A stretch of 5,172 bases of DNA, taken from NCBI GenBank assembly GCA_934515035.1, contig CAKSXP010000145.1, positions 1 through 5,172 of the forward strand, in the 5' to 3' direction. Under the pieces are notes generated by a model. That model ran no database searches. It worked only from the letters and a program-made list of their open reading frames with translations, and had not been told where the DNA came from. The position numbers and the translations under genes are program-made. Shown here piece by piece: positions 1-5,172 of the stretch; positions within the stretch are counted from its first letter, which is position 1, and each line of letters begins with the position of its first letter. This DNA comes from an uncultured Oscillospiraceae bacterium (GTDB lineage Bacteria; Bacillota; Clostridia; Oscillospirales; Oscillospiraceae).

Positions 1-523
1 TCACGAACTCGATCCTGCTGCGGGCATCCTCCGGCCCGTCAAAGTATTTGTTGACGATGTACTGCCAGCACATGCCGTCGCAGTCCTCCTCCTGGACGGA
101 GCCGACGATCATGATACTGTATTCCTCCGGGATGAGCCCCAGATCCTTCATTATCTTTGCGCCGTAAACGGCGGAGGCCATGCCGCCCTCCTGGTCGGAA
201 CCGCCGCGGCCATAGATGATCTCGTCATCCTCCCAGCCCTTGAAGGGGTCGTCAGTCCAGTTTTCAATATTGCCAACGCCGACGTTGTCGATGTGGGAGT
301 CGATCGCTATTATCTTCGGGCCGGAACCCATCCAGCCGATAATGTTGCCCAGTCCATCGACCTCCACCCTGTCAAAGGCAAGCTTTTCCATCTCCGCCTT
401 TATGCAGGCGACGACCTCTCCCTCCTCGCAGCTCTCGCTGGGGTGGCTTATCATCTCGCGCAGAAAACGGCTCATATCGGCCTTATATCCCTCTGCGGCT
501 TTTTTTATCGCTTCAAAATCCAT
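1..523 (-). CDS. ygeY: YgeY family M20 metallohydrolase, N-terminal part (3' end beyond the window)
   Basis: I translated this frame from the ATG at 521-523 leftward; it stays open for 174 codons to the window edge. The visible part carries the first half of an M20-type di-zinc hydrolase site. SHIDNVG at residues 76-82 supplies metal ligand H77 and catalytic-support D79. GRGGSDQEGG at 105-114 supplies the bridging D110. QEEDCDG at 144-150 supplies the general base E145 and metal ligand E146. The wording of these motifs is closer to YgeY (often named 'putative selenium metabolism hydrolase') than to DapE, ArgE or PepT. E. coli YgeY is about 400 residues, so a little over 40% is present; the remaining zinc-ligand histidine should lie beyond the left edge. 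No signal peptide is seen, so a cytoplasmic enzyme is expected. The start is fixed by GGAGGG at 532-537, 8 bases upstream. It follows ygfK after 21 bases. A role in cleaving an amide or peptide-like intermediate of purine breakdown is inferred from context. Confidence 0.92.
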   Translation of the reverse strand, partial: MDFEAIKKAAEGYKADMSRFLREMISHPSESCEEGEVVACIKAEMEKLAFDRVEVDGLGNIIGWMGSGPKIIAIDSHIDNVGVGNIENWTDDPFKGWEDDEIIYGRGGSDQEGGMASAVYGAKIMKDLGLIPEEYSIMIVGSVQEEDCDGMCWQYIVNKYFDGPEDARSRIEFV

Positions 524-531
524 ATTATAAT

Positions 532-537
532 CCCTCC
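532..537 (-). promoter_or_regulatory. Ribosome-binding site of ygeY
   Basis: GGAGGG on the minus strand lies 8 bases before the ATG at 521-523, within the 21-base gap after the ygfK stop codon. It supports independent translation initiation of ygeY within a shared transcript and decides this start over the internal methionine at residue 17. Confidence 0.8.
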
Positions 538-544
538 GGTTTTA

Positions 545-3517
545 TCAGTATATCAGCCAGCTGTGATCCTTTACGACGGCGCGTATCATCTCTCCGGGCT
601 CTCCAGGTATCTCGTCAAGAGCATATTCAGCCTTAATATCTCCGTTCCGGACGAGATAGTTCCCGTTTTCGAGCGGCAGGAAGCCGGAGTTCCGGCTGCT
701 TTCAAAATCCTCCCGCGTGCTGAAGAGCGTAAACTTCGTCTTATACGGCCCGCCGGTATAGGGGCAGAACACATCGCAGTTTCCGCATTCGTTGCACATC
801 CCGTCAATATGCAGTATCTGGCGCGCACCATTGACCTTGACTGATACGTTCGCCCTGTTCGGGCAGACGTCGCAGCAGGTCTCGCACACGGTCGGACATT
901 CGAGACAGCGATAGCTGTTGCTCACGTTTTCAAGGTCCGTGGACAGATAGCCGCGCTTGAATCTTGCGGCGGCATCATCCGGAGCCCTGTTAGCTGCCTC
1001 ATATTTTGAAAGGTCGATGCCCGCGATGGCTTTTGCCGCGGCGGTCGCGCCCGCAATAGCCTCGACGACGGTCTTCGGCCCGGTCTTTGCGTCCCCGGCA
1101 AGGTAAAGTCCCGGGACGTTCGTGCTGCCGTCGGCATTATAAACCGCCCTGCCGCGCGAATCAAGCTCTATTCCGAAGCGGGCATAAAGCTCCGCGTCGG
1201 TGCGTTCGCCGACGGCGGCTATGACGGTGTCCGCTTCGATCTCCTCCGTCTCTCCGGTCGGTACCGGGCTGCGGCGTCCGCTCGCATCCGGCTCGCCAAG
1301 CTCCATCTTCTCGCAGACGAGCCTGCCGTCCCTTATGCCTACAGGCGAGAGCAGCGGACGGAACAGAACGCCCTCGGCGATCGCCTCGCGCAGTTCCTCC
1401 TCGTCTGCGGGCATGTTGCGCATATCGCGGCGGTAGACAAGCGAGACCTTTTCAACGCCCCTGCACCTGAGCGCCGAGCGCGCCGCATCCATCGCGGTGT
1501 TTCCGCCGCCGACTATGACGACGTTCTTTCCGATCTCAAGAGACTCTCCCTCCGCCTTGAAGGCGCGCAGGAAGTCGATGACGTTTCTCGCCTCGCCATA
1601 TTCCAGCGGCAGCTTTCCGGGCTCCCACGCTCCGGTCGCGAGAATAACGGCCTCAAAGCCATATTCTTTTATCTCATCGGGAGAATTGATCTCTCGCCCG
1701 GTAACGAACTCAACGCCCATCGCGCGGCAGAGCTCCAGATCCTTTTCAACGGTCTCCTCCGCTATGCGGAACGAGGGTATCACATTGCGGACGATGCCGC
1801 CGGCCTGCGTCAGGCGCTCGAACACGGTAACGGAGAAGCCCGCGCGCGCAAGCAGGAACGCGCCCGAAATACCCGCGGGGCCGCCGCCGATCACGCCGAT
1901 CCGCCGCCCGTTCGGAGCGGCGGGCCGGAGCTCACGCAGAAGCTCCTCCTGCGCCGCGCGCGCACTTTCCAGCTTGACGGCGCGGATATCGACCGGCGCC
2001 TCATAATGGTTTCTCATGCACTTATTCATGCAGGTGTGCGGGCAGATGGTGCCGGTTATGTTGGGCAGAGGATTGCGCTCGGTTATCACCCTGAGCGCCT
2101 CGAGATAATTTCCCTCTCCCGCAAAGCGCAGATATGCGGGGATATCCTGGTTTATCGGACAGGTGCTGTGGCAGGGCGCCGTGAAGCAGTCGAACACCGG
2201 CAGGCTCTTATCCAGCTTTCGGGAGGGCACGGGCTTTATCGCCTTCCGGTAATGCCCATCCTCAAGCGCCGCGGCGGCAAGGGCGGAGACCTTTCCGGCG
2301 TCTACCCCCTCGAACGCCTTATACGGCATGTCGGAGATCATATCCGCAAGCTGGCACAGCCTGTTGTAGCCGCCGGATTTGAGCAGCGTCGTCGCCATCG
2401 TGATGGGCCAGATCCCGGCGTCGAAAAGCCCCTCGATATTGAATGCGTCCGCGCCGCCGCAATAGCTGATGCGCAGAGCTCCTCCGAACTCCTCCGTAAG
2501 CCTTCTGCACAGCTCGACGGTGAGCGGATAGAGGCTGCGGCCGGACATATACATCTCCTCCGCGGGCAGCTCGCCCTGCGTTACCTTAACGGGGAAGGTG
2601 TTGGTCAGCTTGACGCCGAACTCAACGCCGTGCTCCTCCGCCAGCTTCATCAGTCGGCGGAACATCGGTACCGCGTCGGAATACTGAAGGTCGTCGTTGA
2701 AATGGAAATCGTCAAACGACATATAGTCAAACCCGAGCCCGTCGAGCGTCTTTCGCGCAAACTCATAGCCGAGCAGCGTCGGGTTGCATTTAACGAAGGT
2801 ATTGAGCCCTTTTTTCTCAATAAGATAAGAAGCAATCTTTTCTATCTCCTGCGGAGGGCATCCGTGCAGCGTTGAGAGGGTTATGCCGGAGCAGATGCGG
2901 GGAGAGACCGCGTCGATATAGTCCCAGCCGACTCTGTAAAAGGCCGAGAGGCTGTGCTTTGCCCAGTCCATGCACTCCTGCCAGACAGGGGTCTGCGAGG
3001 CGTCCTTAAGGCCCTCGATAAAGGCGTCTATCTTTTCGGACTGTATGCCCGCAAGGTCGTAGCCGACGGACATATTGAACATAAACCCTTCCGGGCTGCC
3101 GAGTCCGAGCTCCCGTGAGATGAGCTTGAGGGCAAACCACGCCTTGACATATTCGTTGAAGGCCTCTTGCACCGTCAGCTCGGTAGACCACTCGCAGTTA
3201 TACGCCTCGTCACCGGACGCGATGCAGGGCTTTGAAACGCAGGCGGCAAGCTCGCGTCCGTCCATCGTCTGCACGGTCTTGAGCTCGAAGAAGCGGCCCC
3301 CGGCAGCGTATGCGGCAACTATGTTCTGAGCCAGCTGAGTGTTTGGTCCCGCCGCCGGGCCGAAGGGCGTTTCAAGCTTTTCTCCGAACAGTTCCAGCGT
3401 CTTTCCGCCGGCCTTATGTATTTTGGAAACGCCGAAGATCGTCCCCTCGCGCCTGTATTCCTCAAGTATCCGGTTCATAAGCGCGCCGAAGGGAACGGGT
3501 CTCATGATATCGCTCAT
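545..3517 (-). CDS. ygfK: YgfK-type FAD/NAD(P) iron-sulfur oxidoreductase ('putative selenate reductase subunit')
   Basis: This 990-residue protein is close to the roughly 1,030 residues of E. coli YgfK. Residues 1-430 resemble the TIM-barrel fold of dihydroorotate-dehydrogenase-like flavoproteins, with KCNPTLLGY at 243-251, KLTNTFPVK at 303-311 and the glycine-rich SYCGGADAFN at 351-360. Residues 440-530 form a glutamate-synthase-small-subunit-like 4Fe-4S domain (C444, C449, C453, C492, C496, C500). Residues 538-835 form a GltD-like module: FAD motif GVIGGGPAG at 541-549, ribose-binding E567, second nucleotide motif IVGGGNTAMDAAR at 668-680 followed by VYRRD, and the FAD-closing YLAGDAKTGP at 805-814. 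The C-terminus is ferredoxin-like, with a cysteine cluster at 871-885 and CxxCxxCxxxCP at 908-919. Electrons could pass between NAD(P)H and a second active site through these centres. The start has AGGAGG 11 bases upstream (3529-3534); M5 would be too far from it. The selenate-reductase name is historical; linkage to purine/uric acid catabolism is better supported. The exact substrate is unknown. Confidence 0.95.
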   Translation of the reverse strand: MSDIMRPVPFGALMNRILEEYRREGTIFGVSKIHKAGGKTLELFGEKLETPFGPAAGPNTQLAQNIVAAYAAGGRFFELKTVQTMDGRELAACVSKPCIASGDEAYNCEWSTELTVQEAFNEYVKAWFALKLISRELGLGSPEGFMFNMSVGYDLAGIQSEKIDAFIEGLKDASQTPVWQECMDWAKHSLSAFYRVGWDYIDAVSPRICSGITLSTLHGCPPQEIEKIASYLIEKKGLNTFVKCNPTLLGYEFARKTLDGLGFDYMSFDDFHFNDDLQYSDAVPMFRRLMKLAEEHGVEFGVKLTNTFPVKVTQGELPAEEMYMSGRSLYPLTVELCRRLTEEFGGALRISYCGGADAFNIEGLFDAGIWPITMATTLLKSGGYNRLCQLADMISDMPYKAFEGVDAGKVSALAAAALEDGHYRKAIKPVPSRKLDKSLPVFDCFTAPCHSTCPINQDIPAYLRFAGEGNYLEALRVITERNPLPNITGTICPHTCMNKCMRNHYEAPVDIRAVKLESARAAQEELLRELRPAAPNGRRIGVIGGGPAGISGAFLLARAGFSVTVFERLTQAGGIVRNVIPSFRIAEETVEKDLELCRAMGVEFVTGREINSPDEIKEYGFEAVILATGAWEPGKLPLEYGEARNVIDFLRAFKAEGESLEIGKNVVIVGGGNTAMDAARSALRCRGVEKVSLVYRRDMRNMPADEEELREAIAEGVLFRPLLSPVGIRDGRLVCEKMELGEPDASGRRSPVPTGETEEIEADTVIAAVGERTDAELYARFGIELDSRGRAVYNADGSTNVPGLYLAGDAKTGPKTVVEAIAGATAAAKAIAGIDLSKYEAANRAPDDAAARFKRGYLSTDLENVSNSYRCLECPTVCETCCDVCPNRANVSVKVNGARQILHIDGMCNECGNCDVFCPYTGGPYKTKFTLFSTREDFESSRNSGFLPLENGNYLVRNGDIKAEYALDEIPGEPGEMIRAVVKDHSWLIY

Positions 3518-3528
3518 ATTTTCTCTGA

Positions 3529-3534
3529 CCTCCT
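3529..3534 (-). promoter_or_regulatory. Ribosome-binding site of ygfK
   Basis: A perfect AGGAGG on the minus strand sits 11 bases before the ATG at 3515-3517, inside the 26-base gap after the ssnA stop codon. It favours the first methionine over the one four residues later, which would leave a 23-base spacing. Confidence 0.8.
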
Positions 3535-3543
3535 GTTGTGTTC

Positions 3544-4875
3544 TCAGCCGTTGAGTTCTTTCCAGAGCTTGTCCGCGGCTGCGCGGACGCGGGCGTTTAT
3601 CTCCTCCTCGTCAATATTCACAAGCTCGCGGTCGTGCATCAGCACACGCCCGTTGACGACGGTGGTCTGGCACTGCCGTCCGGTCATGCCAAAGATCATG
3701 TGTCCGTCGATGTTGGCGTCCGAAAACTGTGTGAACGGCTTGTAATCCATGACGATGACGTCCGCCGCGGCTCCCTTTGAAAGTACGCCGAGCGGCTTTT
3801 CAAAGTGGCGGGCCGCGATCGCGGCGTTGTTTTTGAACATTGCGTCCGTCACCTCGCTCCATGCGACGCCGGGCAGGCAGGCGTTATGGCGCTGGATCAG
3901 CAGCGCTACCTTGAGGCTTTCGAGCATGTCATGGGTATAGGCATCCGTGCCGAGGCCGACGGTGATGCCCTTTTTGTACATCTGAAGCACCGGAGAGCAG
4001 CCAACGGCGTTGCCCATGTTGGACTCCGGATTGTTGACGACTGCCGTATCCGTCTCGCGTATGATATCCATTTCCGCGGTGTTTATATGTATGCAGTGGC
4101 CGAGAAGCGTCTTTTCGCCGAGTATCCCGTGATCCTGAAGCCGCTGGACCGGGCGGCGGCCATAGTTCCGAAGGCTGTCGTAAACATCGTTCATGCCCTC
4201 GGAAACGTGGATGTGATAGCCCATCATCCCGTTATTTTCCTCAACGCAGCGGTCGAAGGTCCTGTCCGAAAGCGTGAAGAGCGCGTGCATACCGAACATC
4301 GGCTTTATCATGTCGCTGTTCTGTTCAAGCGCCCACCGGCCGAACTCAACGTTTTCGCGTATGCCCTGGAGGCACTTTTCCTCGCCGTCGCGGTCGGACA
4401 CCTCGTAGCAGAGACAGGCGCGCTCGCCCAGTTCCTTTGCAACGTCCGCTATCGCAAAGAGCGAGCCGGGTATCTCCGCATAGCTCGCGTGATGGTCAAA
4501 GATCGTTGTAACGCCCTGTTTGATGCAGTCGATGATCGTTGCATAGGCGCTGGCGCGGGTGCCCTCTATCGTCAGATGGCGGTCGATATTCCACCACATG
4601 CCGTCTAGGACCTCGAAAAAGTTGGTCGGCGCATAGCCGTTGATGGAAAGTCCGCGCGCCAGAGCGCTGTATATATGCGTGTGGGCGTTTATAAAGCCCG
4701 GCATGATAACTCCGCCGCGGGCGTCGATAAACTCCGCGCCGAGATATTTCTGCCTGATGGACGAAAAATCGCCTACCTCCGCGATGGTGTCGCCGCTGCA
4801 AACGACTGCGCCGTCCTCGAAATAGGGCCTGGCCGGGTCCCTCGTTATGACTCTTCCGTTTCCGATTATGAGCAT
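3544..4875 (-). CDS. ssnA: SsnA family metal-dependent amidohydrolase
   Basis: Starting at the ATG at 4873-4875 gives 443 residues, against about 442 for E. coli SsnA. It is a cytoplasmic amidohydrolase-superfamily enzyme of the cytosine/guanine deaminase and chlorohydrolase type. The first metal motif is PGFINAHTHIYS at 59-70 (H65, H67). FDHH follows at 127-130, H198 lies in GMHALFTLSD, and HIHVSEG at 221-227 supplies H223 and E226. Next come GHCIH at 259-263 (H260), NPESNMGNAVG at 282-292, and GLGTDAYTHDM at 307-317 with the catalytic metal-site D311. The small beta-sandwich is built from both ends (about 1-55 and 365-415), as usual in this superfamily. All expected metal and catalytic positions look intact. 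A longer frame runs to 4971, but those 32 extra codons cross the terminator hairpin and lack a ribosome site. SsnA was first named from a stationary-phase phenotype in E. coli. Hydrolysis of a purine-derived ring or amidine is inferred from context; a deaminase is possible. Confidence 0.95.
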   Translation of the reverse strand: MLIIGNGRVITRDPARPYFEDGAVVCSGDTIAEVGDFSSIRQKYLGAEFIDARGGVIMPGFINAHTHIYSALARGLSINGYAPTNFFEVLDGMWWNIDRHLTIEGTRASAYATIIDCIKQGVTTIFDHHASYAEIPGSLFAIADVAKELGERACLCYEVSDRDGEEKCLQGIRENVEFGRWALEQNSDMIKPMFGMHALFTLSDRTFDRCVEENNGMMGYHIHVSEGMNDVYDSLRNYGRRPVQRLQDHGILGEKTLLGHCIHINTAEMDIIRETDTAVVNNPESNMGNAVGCSPVLQMYKKGITVGLGTDAYTHDMLESLKVALLIQRHNACLPGVAWSEVTDAMFKNNAAIAARHFEKPLGVLSKGAAADVIVMDYKPFTQFSDANIDGHMIFGMTGRQCQTTVVNGRVLMHDRELVNIDEEEINARVRAAADKLWKELNG

Positions 4876-4884
4876 TCTCAATGG

Positions 4885-4890
4885 CCTCCT
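4885..4890 (-). promoter_or_regulatory. Ribosome-binding site of ssnA (decides the start)
   Basis: A perfect AGGAGG on the minus strand lies 9 bases before the ATG at 4873-4875. It fixes the start of ssnA there, not at the in-frame ATG at 4969-4971. The site begins about a dozen bases after the end of the terminator-like U-tract, so an anti-termination decision would act directly in front of translation initiation. Confidence 0.85.
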
Positions 4891-4902
4891 TAAGCTTAAA
4901 TT

Positions 4903-4935
4903 AAAAAGGGCGTCCACTTTTTGTGAACGCCCTTT
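4903..4935 (-). terminator. Intrinsic terminator-type hairpin in front of ssnA (probable attenuator)
   Basis: On the minus strand, 4935-4923 pairs with 4917-4905 to form a 13-bp stem with one G·U wobble (4926 with 4914), closed by a five-A loop (4922-4918). The 3' arm ends in CCC and runs into five T residues (4907-4903), the usual layout of a Rho-independent terminator. Because it lies between a plausible promoter (about 5065-5094) and the ssnA ribosome-binding site, it would block the operon unless read through. That fits an attenuator. Otherwise it terminates a gene lying right of the window and a second promoter would be needed downstream, for which the remaining 27 bases leave no room. 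Confidence 0.8.
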
Positions 4936-5064
4936 GGGTCGAATGCAAAACAACTTCAGCAGTCTGCTCAAAGAGCGAATATGTCAGCCCGTGCGCGAAG
5001 CACTTCGTTCCAGCCGAAGAGTTTTCCGAAGAGGGCAGAAAAGCCCCTCCGTATTACCAAATTG

Positions 5065-5094
5065 ATTTTAACATTACTGCGTATTTTATTGCAA
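5065..5094 (-). promoter_or_regulatory. Predicted housekeeping-sigma promoter with extended -10
   Basis: On the minus strand, TTGCAA (5094-5089, 4 of 6 matches to TTGACA) and TAAAAT (5070-5065, 5 of 6 matches to TATAAT) are separated by 18 bases. A TG one base before the -10 hexamer (5073-5072) makes an extended -10. An A/T-rich run lies just upstream of the -35 (about 5097-5115). The start of transcription would fall near 5057-5058. It is the only good promoter candidate I see in front of the operon, though A/T-rich DNA can mimic one by chance. Confidence 0.5.
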
Positions 5095-5096
5095 TA
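5087..5096. promoter_or_regulatory. 10-bp perfect palindrome over the -35 element
   Basis: TATTGCAATA is a perfect palindrome spanning the predicted -35 hexamer. A site of this size and place could be half of an operator for a dimeric regulator, but it is short, A/T-rich and found only once here, so chance is quite possible. Confidence 0.2.
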
Positions 5097-5172
5097 GCCA
5101 ATTCAAAAAATTCTTCTTCCCGCCACAAATTTTGCGCAGCAATCCTCCGCGCGGGACAGGAAGATGAACCTT

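Larger units (their letters stand above)
4876..5058 (-). promoter_or_regulatory. Long structured 5' leader of ssnA, candidate cis-regulatory RNA of unrecognised class
   Basis: About 180 nt separate the predicted transcription start from the ssnA ATG. I see no convincing open frame in it. Possible minus-strand hairpins are: 5049-5043 with 5036-5031 (GC-rich, one bulge, 6-nt loop); 5019-5015 with 5007-5003 (5 bp, 7-nt loop); 5003-5000 with 4994-4991 (4 bp, 5-nt loop); 4976-4973 with 4969-4966 (4 bp, 3-nt loop); and the terminator at 4935-4905. The second and third compete for base 5003, and a further CGAAG/CTTCG pairing (5000-4996 with 5007-5003) competes with both. An 8-base direct repeat (5014-5021 and 5026-5033) also lies here. 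I do not see consensus features of purine, cobalamin, SAM, lysine, THF, ZTP, guanidine or T-box leaders. Regulatory function is inferred from layout only. Confidence 0.45.

Noticed and set aside
216..844. Two overlapping plus-strand open frames across the ygfK/ygeY junction
   Set aside because: They are opposite the well-supported ygeY start and ygfK C-terminus, and their translations look like antisense shadows, including low-complexity serine-rich stretches.
2006..2875. Open frame of 289 codons on the plus strand
   Set aside because: It lies entirely antisense to ygfK, shows no recognisable domain, and is of the kind produced opposite GC-rich coding sequence.
3805..4608. Open frame of 267 codons on the plus strand
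   Set aside because: It is antisense to the conserved catalytic core of ssnA and its translation shows no family motifs.
545..4875. In-frame UGA read as selenocysteine, suggested by the 'selenium' naming of the families
   Set aside because: All three frames run without internal stop codons, and the active-site residues seen are ordinary Cys, His, Asp and Glu, so no selenocysteine needs to be invoked.
4966..5058. Short leader-peptide frame giving classical ribosome-mediated attenuation
   Set aside because: I found no start codon with a ribosome site followed by a run of one regulatory amino acid in the leader.
4876..5058. T-box leader
   Set aside because: No conserved T-box antiterminator sequence with its UGGN bulge, or specifier-type layout, is visible. 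GCUGGAA occurs in a loop (5014-5008) but without the surrounding consensus.
5054..5170. Minus-strand frame open from the right edge, 38 codons, possible C-terminus of an upstream gene
   Set aside because: Its translation has a helix-like stretch rich in E, F, A and I, but the frame has no start in the window, matches no family I recognise, and overlaps the predicted promoter. It is kept only as part of the possible repeat discussed in the findings.

Overview
The window holds a compact, leftward-transcribed (minus-strand) operon segment of three genes. In transcription order they are ssnA (amidohydrolase, complete), ygfK (large flavin/iron-sulfur oxidoreductase, complete) and ygeY (M20 metallohydrolase, first 174 codons only; it runs off the left edge). 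About 300 bases of non-coding DNA lie in front of ssnA. The gaps between genes are only 26 and 21 bases, and each gene has its own strong purine-rich Shine-Dalgarno sequence, so one polycistronic message is the simplest reading.

The three families travel together in the cluster long labelled 'selenium-dependent molybdenum hydroxylase / selenate reductase'. In E. coli, ygfK and ssnA are adjacent and ygeY lies nearby in the xdhABC-ygeVWXY region. More recently the set ygeX, ygeY, ygeW, ygfK, ssnA, hyuA and xdh has been linked to anaerobic degradation of uric acid and other purines by gut bacteria. I therefore read this as part of a fermentative purine-catabolic operon: YgfK as the redox step, and SsnA and YgeY as hydrolytic steps on ring-derived intermediates. 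The exact reactions cannot be read from sequence.

The upstream region (about 4876-5172) is the least explained part. It contains a plausible extended -10 promoter (-35 at 5089-5094, -10 at 5065-5070). A leader of about 180 nt follows, rich in small and partly mutually exclusive hairpins. It ends in a textbook intrinsic-terminator hairpin plus U-tract at 4903-4935, immediately before the ssnA ribosome-binding site. This architecture suggests transcription attenuation, as in a riboswitch or protein-controlled leader. I do not recognise the leader as a known class, and a dispersed repeat or a terminator of an upstream gene remain alternatives.

The organism looks like a moderately GC-rich anaerobic bacterium. 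Frequent ATA isoleucine codons and strong AGGAGG sites argue against an enterobacterium. A Clostridia-like Firmicute or a member of the Synergistota would fit, but this is a low-confidence guess. Apart from the three genes, the open frames on both strands look like shadows of high-GC coding sequence.
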